A stretch of DNA of 64,000 bases, taken from Poseidonocella sedimentorum. Lineage in GTDB: Bacteria > Pseudomonadota > Alphaproteobacteria > Rhodobacterales > Rhodobacteraceae. The number at the start of each line of letters is the position of its first letter. Within the stretch, counting starts at the first letter, position 1. The notes under the pieces were generated by a model. It had not been told where the DNA came from. It saw nothing but the letters and a program-made list of their open reading frames with translations, and searched no databases. This document shows, in pieces, positions 57,799 through 64,000 of this stretch. The translations under genes were made by a program, and so were the position numbers. The stretch spans positions 372,001 to 436,000 of the forward strand of contig NZ_FOYI01000001.1 in assembly GCF_900116005.1 (NCBI RefSeq), given 5' to 3'.

Positions 57799-58026
57799 TC
57801 AGCCCAGCAGGAGCGCGATCCCGACGAGGCAGAGCGCGACAATGACAAGGCCGATGATCAACTGGCGCGAACGGGGGCGCGGCTCGGTTGTCTGCGGGTT
57901 TTCGGGCAGCAGGCGCAAGCGGTCGGAGGCGCTGGCATCGGCCGGATCGGCGCGGTCTCTGGGCGTCTCCGCGCGCCCGGTCGGGGCGGCGTTTTCGGGC
58001 TGGGCGGTGTCCTTCGGATGGGCCAT
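57799..58026 (-). CDS. Small tail-anchored membrane protein
   Basis: A 75-aa protein with a polar, Pro/Asp/Arg-rich N-terminal part of about 50 residues and one C-terminal membrane helix (LIIGLVIVALCLVGIALLLG) at the very end. AAAGGA lies nine bases before ATG 58026. No family recognised; the arrangement suggests a tail-anchored inner-membrane protein. It lies upstream of the symporter gene in the same orientation, separated by 199 bases. Confidence 0.6.
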   Translation of the reverse strand: MAHPKDTAQPENAAPTGRAETPRDRADPADASASDRLRLLPENPQTTEPRPRSRQLIIGLVIVALCLVGIALLLG

Positions 58027-58534
58027 GGCGGTGTCCTTTCAGCGAGGGCGCGCGCGGGGAGTGGCGCGGCGGTTGCAAGGAAAAGCCCCGGCCCGGCGCG
58101 GTGGTTCCATGGGAAGTTTGTCGGGAACGCCGGCCCTGGCGGCGCATTGGCAGAGGTTGATCCGGTCGCGACCCCTTTAGCGCCACTGACCAGGTTGGGG
58201 ATCAAAGCAACGTCGCCTGACGGGCCCGCCCGGGCTGCGCGCGCTGGCCGCCCGTGGGTACGTGCTTGGCGCCGTCACCGCGCCCCCGGCCGCGGCGGCG
58301 CTTCTGGAGCGGCACAGGGCTCTGGCGATCTCGGCCAAAACCTCCACTGGATTGACCGTGACGCGCCTGATCGTCGTGGCCGAGGACGCGATCCTCGACG
58401 AGCGCGACGCCAAAGTTGACGCCAAAGGCCCCGTCGACACGCCCGAGCGGCGGTCTTCCTAAAAAAACTCGGAACAACCCCCGGGGCGGATTTGTTGGGG
58501 AAACAATCAGTCCAGATGAGCGGGGGGGTGCAAC
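58027..58534. other. Divergent intergenic region, no recognised gene
   Basis: Frames on both strands cross this region, but none shows a family motif, a good start site or a plausible protein composition. It separates the minus-strand transporter/MscS block from the plus-strand dehydrogenase/oxidase block and must hold promoters for both. An EcfG-like promoter lies at its right end (58471-58496). A GGAAC also occurs on the minus strand at 58104-58108, but without a matching -10. Confidence 0.5.
58471..58496 (+). promoter_or_regulatory. EcfG-like promoter of the GMC-caa3 operon
   Basis: GGAAC (58471-58475), 17 bases, TGTT (58493-58496). The -35 is perfect for EcfG, and the -10 has T in place of the first C of CGTT. 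It ends 38 bases before the first gene of the dehydrogenase/oxidase operon, a fitting distance for a promoter with a short leader. Confidence 0.4.
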
Positions 58535-59269
58535 ATGCCGGAGTTTTCGCGCAGGGCCGCGTTGATGCAACTGGGGGCCGCGGGGCTGGCCGCCATGACA
58601 CCCGGGGCCGCGATCTCGCAAAACCCGTTTGCCTCTTTTGACGCCAAACCGTGGGCTTTCCTGACCCCAGATGAGGCGCGCTTCCTCGCCGCGCTCTCCG
58701 ATGTGCTCATCCCGCAAGACGCCTTCCCCAGTGCCAGCCAGGCCGGCGTCGTGGATTTCATCGATCTGCAACTCGCGGGCCCCTATGGCAAGGGCGCCGA
58801 TCTCTACCTGCAAGGCCCCTTCGGGGAGGCCACACCCGAGCAGGGCTATCAGGCGCCGTACCCGCCCGCGACGCTGATCCGCGAGGGCATCGCGCGGTTT
58901 GAGGCCAGCGGCACCCGGCTGGCCGATCTCGACGCGTCGGGACGCGAGGACGTCGCCAGGCGCCTGTCGGAGGGCGAGGGGGTCGACCTTGGCGACGTGC
59001 CGGCCCAGACCCTCTTTGACGAGATCTGGTCACTGGTCAAGGAAGGCTATTTCGCGGATCCGATCTATGGCGGCAACAAGGATTACGCGGGCTGGCGCAT
59101 GGTCGGCTTCCCCGGCGCCCATGCCTATTACACCGATTTCATCGGCAGGAACGCGCCATACCGGGCCCCGCCGCGCGGCATCGCGCATGTGCCGGGCCGC
59201 AGCCGGTCCGCCAGCCCCGCGCGCGGCCGGCCCGCCGCGCCCATCCACCCCGCCACAGAGGAGGGCTGA
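58535..59269 (+). CDS. Gluconate 2-dehydrogenase subunit 3 family protein
   Basis: A 244-aa exported small subunit with a Tat signal (FSRRAALMQLGAAGL). The gluconate_2-dh3 domain follows: FLTPDEARFLAALSDVLIPQDAFPSASQAGV, and EGYFADPIYGGNKDYAGWRMVGFPG near residue 170. The C-terminus is a Pro/Arg/Ala-rich tail. It escorts the GMC subunit (start three bases after this stop) to the periplasm. First gene of the plus-strand module. Confidence 0.92.
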   Translation: MPEFSRRAALMQLGAAGLAAMTPGAAISQNPFASFDAKPWAFLTPDEARFLAALSDVLIPQDAFPSASQAGVVDFIDLQLAGPYGKGADLYLQGPFGEATPEQGYQAPYPPATLIREGIARFEASGTRLADLDASGREDVARRLSEGEGVDLGDVPAQTLFDEIWSLVKEGYFADPIYGGNKDYAGWRMVGFPGAHAYYTDFIGRNAPYRAPPRGIAHVPGRSRSASPARGRPAAPIHPATEEG

Positions 59270-59272
59270 GCC

Positions 59273-61051
59273 ATGGTCACCGAGCTTCCCAAAACCGATG
59301 TCGTCATCGTGGGCGCGGGCTGGACCGGGCTCGCCGCCGCCAAGGAGCTGGCCGATGCGGGCCAGCGCTGCGTGGTGATCGAGCGCGGCGACTGGCGCCA
59401 CGACGCCACCAGCTTCGGCGCGCCCGAAGAGCATGACGAGCTGAAATACGCCCGCCGCAAGGGCCACATGATCGACACGCCGATCAAGACGCTTTCGTTT
59501 CGCAACACCTCGGACCAGACCGCGCGGCCGATCCGGCGGCTGGGCTCCTTCCTTCCGGGCAAGGGGCTTGGCGGCGCGGGCATCCACTGGAACGGGCAGC
59601 TCTGGCGGCCGCTGGAGTCGGACCTGTCGATGCGCAGCCACTACACCGAGCGCTACGGCGCGGCGGTGCTTGAGGGGACCAACGTGCAGGATTGGGGCGT
59701 GAGCTACGACGAGCTCGAGCCGCACCTGGATTTCTTCGACCGGGTCTGCGGCACGGCCGGCGTCGCCGGGAACCTCAACGGCGAGATCCGCGAGGGCGGC
59801 AACCCGTTCGAAGGACCGCGCTCGGCCGACTATCCCAACCCGCCGATGACACCCTCGCCGCCGCTTCAGCGCTTCCGCGACACCGCGCGGGCGATGGGGT
59901 ACCACCCGTTCCAGATGCCCTCGGCCAATGTCACGCGGGCCTATGAAAACCCCTACGGCGCCCAGCTTCATCCCTGCACCTATTGTGGTTTCTGCGAGCG
60001 GTTCGGCTGCGGCTATTTCGCCAAGGCGGACCCGATCATCTGCATCTACGACGTGGTCAAGGATCACGAGAATTTCGAGCTGCGGATGAACAGCCACGTG
60101 CTGCGGGTCGAGACATCCGCCGATGGCAAGACCGCGACGGGCGTGCGCTACATCGACGCGCGCGGCCGCGAGGTGTTCCAACCCGCCGACACCGTCTGCC
60201 TCAATGCCTATGCGCTGTGGAACGTGCACCTGATGCTCGTGAGCGGGCTCGGGACGCCCTACGATCCCAAGACCGGGCAGGGGACGGTCGGCCGCAACTA
60301 CGCCTACCAGACCATGGCCGCGGTCAGCGTCTTCTTTGACGAGGAGGTCTGGTCCAACCCGTTCATGGGCGCCGGCGCGCTCGGCATGACGATCGACGAT
60401 TTCAACGGCGACAATTTCGACCACACCGGTCTCGGCTTCGTCGGCGGCGGCTACATCAGCGCCAACCAGACCAACGGCCGTCCGATCAACTACCAGCCCA
60501 CGCCGCCGGGCACGCCATCCTGGGGCGCGGAGTGGAAACGCGCGGTGCGCGAGAATTACCTGCACCACGTCTCGCTGGCCTGTCACGGAAGCTCCGTTGC
60601 GGTTCCGCAGAACCACCTCGATCTCGATCCGACCTATGTGGATGATTTCGGCCAGCCGCTTTTGCGCATGACCTTCGATTTCCCCGAAAACGACCGCAAG
60701 ATGAGCGCCTATGTGCTCTCCAAGGCCGAGGAGATCGCCCGCAACATGGACAATGTCCGCGCGGTCGGAACCTCGAACAACGCGGCCGAGGGGCAGGGCT
60801 ATTCGGTCGTGCCCTACCAGACGACGCACAACACCGGCGGCGCGGTCATCGGCACCGATCCGGCCACCAGCGTCGTCAACCGCTATGGCCAGATGTGGGA
60901 TCACCACAACGTCTTCGTCTTCGGCGCCTGCCTCTTTCCGCAGAACCTCGGCTACAACCCGACCGGTCCGCTGATGGGGCTCGCCTACTGGACGCTGGAG
61001 CACATGAAAACCGACTACCTCGCAAATCCGCGACCTCTGATGGACGCCTGA
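59273..61051 (+). CDS. GMC-family dehydrogenase large subunit (second)
   Basis: A 592-aa flavoprotein of the gluconate 2-dehydrogenase type. FAD motif VIVGAGWTGLAAAKELADAG, GGAGIHWNG after it, and a cysteine cluster HPCTYCGFCERFGCGY (near residue 235) probably binding an iron-sulfur cluster. The C-terminal domain has TTHNTGGAVIGTDP, the catalytic His region, and FGACLFPQNLGYNPTGPL. No signal peptide of its own. It is a paralogue of the protein at 50618-52237, but clearly diverged. Feeds electrons to the following cytochrome. Confidence 0.92.
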   Translation: MVTELPKTDVVIVGAGWTGLAAAKELADAGQRCVVIERGDWRHDATSFGAPEEHDELKYARRKGHMIDTPIKTLSFRNTSDQTARPIRRLGSFLPGKGLGGAGIHWNGQLWRPLESDLSMRSHYTERYGAAVLEGTNVQDWGVSYDELEPHLDFFDRVCGTAGVAGNLNGEIREGGNPFEGPRSADYPNPPMTPSPPLQRFRDTARAMGYHPFQMPSANVTRAYENPYGAQLHPCTYCGFCERFGCGYFAKADPIICIYDVVKDHENFELRMNSHVLRVETSADGKTATGVRYIDARGREVFQPADTVCLNAYALWNVHLMLVSGLGTPYDPKTGQGTVGRNYAYQTMAAVSVFFDEEVWSNPFMGAGALGMTIDDFNGDNFDHTGLGFVGGGYISANQTNGRPINYQPTPPGTPSWGAEWKRAVRENYLHHVSLACHGSSVAVPQNHLDLDPTYVDDFGQPLLRMTFDFPENDRKMSAYVLSKAEEIARNMDNVRAVGTSNNAAEGQGYSVVPYQTTHNTGGAVIGTDPATSVVNRYGQMWDHHNVFVFGACLFPQNLGYNPTGPLMGLAYWTLEHMKTDYLANPRPLMDA

Positions 61052-61065
61052 AAGGAGGCATGACG

Positions 61066-61878
61066 ATGAGAAATTTCCGCAAGACGGCCGTGGTCCTCCT
61101 CTCGCTCGGCATGGGCTTCGGCGTGGCGCTGCAGGCGCAGGACTTCGCGGGCGGGCTCGGCAATGCGGAGCTTGAGCGGCGTCTGGGGGTTGAGAGCGTT
61201 CTGTTCAACGCGACGATCAAGGACGCGCCCGACGATGACATGATCGAGCTTGGCCGGCTCGTGGCCATGGGCGGCGCCGAGAACGGCGGCTCCGGCATGG
61301 CCTGCATCACCTGCCACGGCGTCGAGGGCCATGGCGACGGCTCCGGCGCCTTTCCCCGGCTCGACGGGCAGGCGGGCTGGTATCTCTACAAGCAGCTCAA
61401 CGACTACGCCTCCGGCGCCCGGCCCAACCGGGTCATGAGCGGCATTGCCGAGCGGCTGACCGAACCCGAGCGCGAGGCGGTCTCGGCCTACTACGCGGCG
61501 CTCCCGGCCGGCACGTTCGACACCGCCCGGGGCCGGATCGACGGCACGCTCCTGCAATGGGGCGGCCAGCTCGCCGCGGTCGGCTCGGCCGAAAAGGGCA
61601 TCCCGGCCTGCGTCAATTGCCACGGGCCCCAAGGCACCGGCCTGCCGCCCTCGGTGCCCTATCTCGCGGGGCAATACGCCGGGTACATGGAGCTTCAGCT
61701 GACGCTCTGGCAGGACGGCGTGCGCGACAATGACGCGATGAACGTGATGGAGGCCATTGCCCGCAAGATGAGCGAAGAGGACATCCGCGCCGTCTCCGAA
61801 TACTACGCCCGCGTCGCCAACCCGGCCGAGATGGAAGCCATCCCCGCGCGGGAGCTTGACGCGCCCGGCGCGCAGTGA
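61066..61878 (+). CDS. Di-heme cytochrome c of the dehydrogenase complex
   Basis: A 270-aa periplasmic cytochrome with a signal peptide and two haem motifs, CITCH (near residue 81) and CVNCH (near 182). Both halves are of the cytochrome c4/alcohol-dehydrogenase subunit type (LDGQAGWYLYKQLNDYASG; LAGQYAGYMELQLTLWQDG). ATG 61066 is chosen: the AAAGGAGG at 61051-61058 is correctly spaced for it but too close to ATG 61060. It connects the flavoprotein to downstream cytochrome and oxidase. Confidence 0.92.
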   Translation: MRNFRKTAVVLLSLGMGFGVALQAQDFAGGLGNAELERRLGVESVLFNATIKDAPDDDMIELGRLVAMGGAENGGSGMACITCHGVEGHGDGSGAFPRLDGQAGWYLYKQLNDYASGARPNRVMSGIAERLTEPEREAVSAYYAALPAGTFDTARGRIDGTLLQWGGQLAAVGSAEKGIPACVNCHGPQGTGLPPSVPYLAGQYAGYMELQLTLWQDGVRDNDAMNVMEAIARKMSEEDIRAVSEYYARVANPAEMEAIPARELDAPGAQ

Positions 61879-62411
61879 CCGGCCCGATGAACGCCAGCCG
61901 CAGGGGCCGCAGGGGGCGGCTCATCCTCATCCCGGCCCTTCTCCTCGCCTCGGCGGCGCTCGCCGCGGTGGTCACCCTCTGGTCACTGGCGCGGCCCGGC
62001 GCGGATCCCGTGGGCGATGAGCTCGCGCGGCTGGGCGCGTGGTCCGGGGCGCTGCTTGCCAAGGTCCGCGCCAGCGCCGGGAATGGCGCGGCCGACTGGG
62101 CCGAGGCCGCCCTGCAGGTGGCCGATGGCGATCCCGAAACCGGCGCGCGGCTCATCGCGCAATACGGCTGCGGCGCCTGTCACACGATCCCCGGCATCGC
62201 CCGCGCGCGGGGCAGTGTCGGCCCCGCGCTGCACGGGTTCCGGCGGCAGGCCTATATCGCGGGCGTTCTGCCCAACCGGCCCGGAGATCTGGTGAACTGG
62301 CTGCAATCCCCGCCGCGCTATGCGCCCCAGACCGCCATGCCCGACATGGGCATCACCGAGGCCGAGGCCGAGCATATGGCGGCCTATCTCTACACATTGG
62401 ATCGGCGCTGA
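61875..62411 (+). CDS. Membrane-anchored mono-heme cytochrome c
   Basis: A 178-aa protein with one N-terminal membrane helix (LILIPALLLASAALAAVVTLWSL) and a C-terminal class I cytochrome c domain: CGACH near residue 99, axial-ligand Met in QTAMPDMGI, and EAEAEHMAAYLYTL. GTG 61875 overlaps the preceding stop (GTGA); ATG 61887 is an alternative. It would shuttle electrons from the di-heme cytochrome to the oxidase, two bases before coxB. Confidence 0.88.
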   Translation: MTGPMNASRRGRRGRLILIPALLLASAALAAVVTLWSLARPGADPVGDELARLGAWSGALLAKVRASAGNGAADWAEAALQVADGDPETGARLIAQYGCGACHTIPGIARARGSVGPALHGFRRQAYIAGVLPNRPGDLVNWLQSPPRYAPQTAMPDMGITEAEAEHMAAYLYTLDRR

Positions 62412-62412
62412 G

Positions 62413-63339
62413 ATGGACTCGACACTTGGCATTTTCAATTCGCAAAACGCGCTGACCGACGCCGGGCAGGGCGCGGCGCAGACGCTCTGGCTCACCTGGA
62501 TCATGACGGCGGCGGGCATCGCGATCTTCGTGCTGGTCATGGGGTTTATCGCGCTCGCCTGGCGCGCGCGCGGCGGCGGGCGGACCTGGTGGATCGTGGG
62601 CGGCGGCGTGGTCTTTCCGGTCGTCGCGCTGGCCGCGCTCTTCGCCGCCTCGACCGTAGTGCTGCGCGGCATCGCCGGACACATGGATGCCCCCCATGTC
62701 ATCGAAGTGACCGGCAAGCAGTTCTGGTGGGACGTGGTCTATGATCCCGAGGGGCGCGCGCTGCGCGATTCCAACGAGATCGTCCTGCCATTGGGCGAGC
62801 CGGTCGAGATCCGCCTCAAGAGCGCCGACGTGATCCATTCCTTCTGGGTGCCGTCGATCGCGGGCAAGATGGACATGATCCCCGGACGCGTGAACCGCCT
62901 GACCGTGACGGCGACCAAGGCCGGCCGCTTTCGCGGGCAATGCGCCGAGTTTTGCGGGCTCTCGCACCCGCTGATGGCCTTCGAGGTGGTCGTGCTGCCG
63001 CCCGGGGACTATGCCGCCTTCCTTGCCAGCCTCGACGGCGAGGCCCGCGATGCCGTCACCCCCACAGAGCGCCGCGGCGCCGAGATATTCCAGAGCGCGG
63101 GCTGCATCGCCTGTCACCGGGTGCGCGGTCTGTCGGAGGCGCGGATCGGGCCGGACCTGTCGCGCCTCGGCGCCCGCGCGGCCCTCGGCGCCGGCATGTG
63201 GGAGATGAACACCGGCAACCTCGCCGGCTGGATCGCCGATGTCGGAGACATGAAACCCGGCGCACAGATGCCGTCCTATAATCACCTGTCCGGCCCCGAT
63301 CTTCGGGCGCTGGTCGCCTGGCTGGAGAGCCTGACATGA
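62413..63339 (+). CDS. coxB: Cytochrome c oxidase subunit II, caa3 type
   Basis: A 308-aa subunit. Two N-terminal membrane helices, the CuA cupredoxin domain with VIHSFWVPSIAGKMDMIPG and the binuclear copper motif CAEFCGLSHPLM, then a fused cytochrome c domain with CIACHRV (near residue 233) and the Met-ligand region QMPSYNHL. The fused haem domain defines a caa3-type oxidase. The stop overlaps the coxA start by four bases. It receives electrons directly from cytochrome c rather than through a bc1 partner encoded here. Confidence 0.95.
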   Translation: MDSTLGIFNSQNALTDAGQGAAQTLWLTWIMTAAGIAIFVLVMGFIALAWRARGGGRTWWIVGGGVVFPVVALAALFAASTVVLRGIAGHMDAPHVIEVTGKQFWWDVVYDPEGRALRDSNEIVLPLGEPVEIRLKSADVIHSFWVPSIAGKMDMIPGRVNRLTVTATKAGRFRGQCAEFCGLSHPLMAFEVVVLPPGDYAAFLASLDGEARDAVTPTERRGAEIFQSAGCIACHRVRGLSEARIGPDLSRLGARAALGAGMWEMNTGNLAGWIADVGDMKPGAQMPSYNHLSGPDLRALVAWLESLT

Positions 63340-64000
63340 GCGTCGCCGAAGAGCCCGCCCCCTGTTCCGGTGCCCGGATGGGCGAGGACACCACATTCGA
63401 GGCCGTGTGGGACACGCCCAAGGGCTGGCGCGTGCTGTCCTCGGTGAGTCACCGCGTCGTCGGGCGGCGATTCATCTATACCGGTTTCGTCTTCTTCCTC
63501 ATCGCGGGCGTCCTTGCGCTGCTGGTGCGCACGCAGCTCATCGTCCCGGGAAACGATTTTCTCGATCTGGAGACGTACAATCAGGTGTTCACCATGCACG
63601 GCACGCTGATGATGTTCCTCTTCGCGATCCCCATCCTCGAAGGGTTCGCGGTCTATCTCATCCCGCTGATGCTCGGCGCGCGCGACCTGATCTTTCCGCG
63701 TCTGGGGCAATTCGGTTACTACTGCTACCTCTTCGGCGGGATCATCGTGCTGTCCTCCTTCCTCTTCGACGCCGCGCCTGATGGCGGCTGGTTCATGTAT
63801 GTGCCGCTCTCGACCACCGATTTCACCCCCGACATCTCGGCCGATTTCTGGCTCATCGGCATCACCTTCGCCGAGATCGCCTCGGTCACCGCGGCGGTCG
63901 AACTCATCACCGCGATCCTCTGCGCCCGCGCGCCGGGGATGAGCCTTGCGAAAATGCCGATCTTCGCGTGGTACATCCTGATCACCGCCTTCATGATCGC
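63336..64000 (+). CDS. coxA: Cytochrome c oxidase subunit I (5' part)
   Basis: The first 221 residues are visible and the frame is open at the window end. About five membrane segments. The segment TYNQVFTMHGTLMMFLFAIPILEGFAVYLIPLMLGARD contains the low-spin haem-a ligand His (TMHGTLM) and is highly conserved in haem-copper oxidases. The N-terminus (GWRVLSSVSHRVVGRRFIYTGF) matches the caa3-type subunits that begin directly with the membrane domain. Terminal oxidase of the preceding electron-transfer cluster. Confidence 0.95.
   Translation, partial: MSVAEEPAPCSGARMGEDTTFEAVWDTPKGWRVLSSVSHRVVGRRFIYTGFVFFLIAGVLALLVRTQLIVPGNDFLDLETYNQVFTMHGTLMMFLFAIPILEGFAVYLIPLMLGARDLIFPRLGQFGYYCYLFGGIIVLSSFLFDAAPDGGWFMYVPLSTTDFTPDISADFWLIGITFAEIASVTAAVELITAILCARAPGMSLAKMPIFAWYILITAFMI

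Noticed and set aside
58202-58813. 203-residue minus-strand frame at the start of the GMC-caa3 operon
   Set aside because: Its N-terminal third is antisense to the gluconate dehydrogenase small subunit and no family motif is present.

Overview
The window is GC-rich, tightly packed bacterial chromosome. Gene content and order (nrdR-ribD/ribE; cvpA-radA-pqiA-mlaF-mlaE-alr-dnaB-pyrE-pyrC; roseobacter-style GT2 and sulfotransferase-like proteins; VPLPA-CTERM proteins) point to an alphaproteobacterium of the order Rhodobacterales, probably the Roseobacter/Paracoccus group. This rests on recognised families and gene order, not on a search. No IS element, prophage core or CRISPR array was seen.

Layout. 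(1) 1-9492: nitrate assimilation. It holds the end of a NasS-like sensor, a leader RNA with two hexaloop hairpins and an overlapping terminator (the architecture read by NasT-type ANTAR antiterminators), the NrtA/NrtB/fused NrtCD transporter, a globin, an FAD electron-transfer protein and the NasA nitrate reductase. (2) 9659-16505: nrdR, ribD and ribE, with three capsule genes (kpsC, a Wza/KpsD-like lipoprotein, kpsS) on the opposite strand between ribD and ribE. (3) 16575-25378: housekeeping block on the minus strand. (4) 25431-34360: two GT2-type glycosyltransferases (one fused to a degenerate sulfotransferase-like domain), glutaryl-CoA dehydrogenase, CoxS/CoxM-like subunits without a molybdenum subunit, an acyl-CoA synthetase and a nuclease/phosphatase-fold protein. 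(5) 34565-40835: three tRNAs (Arg-CCG, Thr-TGT, Arg-TCT) around an AT-richer islet with a secreted tail-collar protein and a VPLPA-CTERM protein, then an iron-type ABC permease, a second sulfotransferase-like protein, an FG-GAP protein and a ferredoxin. (6) 41051-44080: a LysR regulator divergent from a DoxX/flavin-reductase/FAD-oxidoreductase operon, with paired operator-like repeats between them.

(7) 44102-49257: a stress and signalling region. It contains a ferritin-like protein, a second VPLPA-CTERM protein, a GAF histidine kinase, and a PAS-HisKA_2 kinase translationally coupled to a PhyR-like single-domain receiver. A sequence matching the EcfG (general stress response) promoter consensus lies upstream of the HisKA_2 kinase. 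Near matches lie upstream of the ferritin-like gene and of the oxidase cluster.

(8) 49577-64000: two GMC-flavoprotein dehydrogenase modules. One runs on the minus strand (small subunit, di-heme cytochrome c, GMC subunit, then MscS, SDR, MscS and an SSS symporter). The other runs on the plus strand (small subunit, GMC subunit, di-heme and mono-heme cytochromes) and leads directly into a caa3-type cytochrome oxidase (CoxB with fused cytochrome c, then CoxA cut by the window end). Together they look like a complete periplasmic sugar/polyol oxidation chain from substrate to oxygen, combined with osmotic-release channels and solute uptake.
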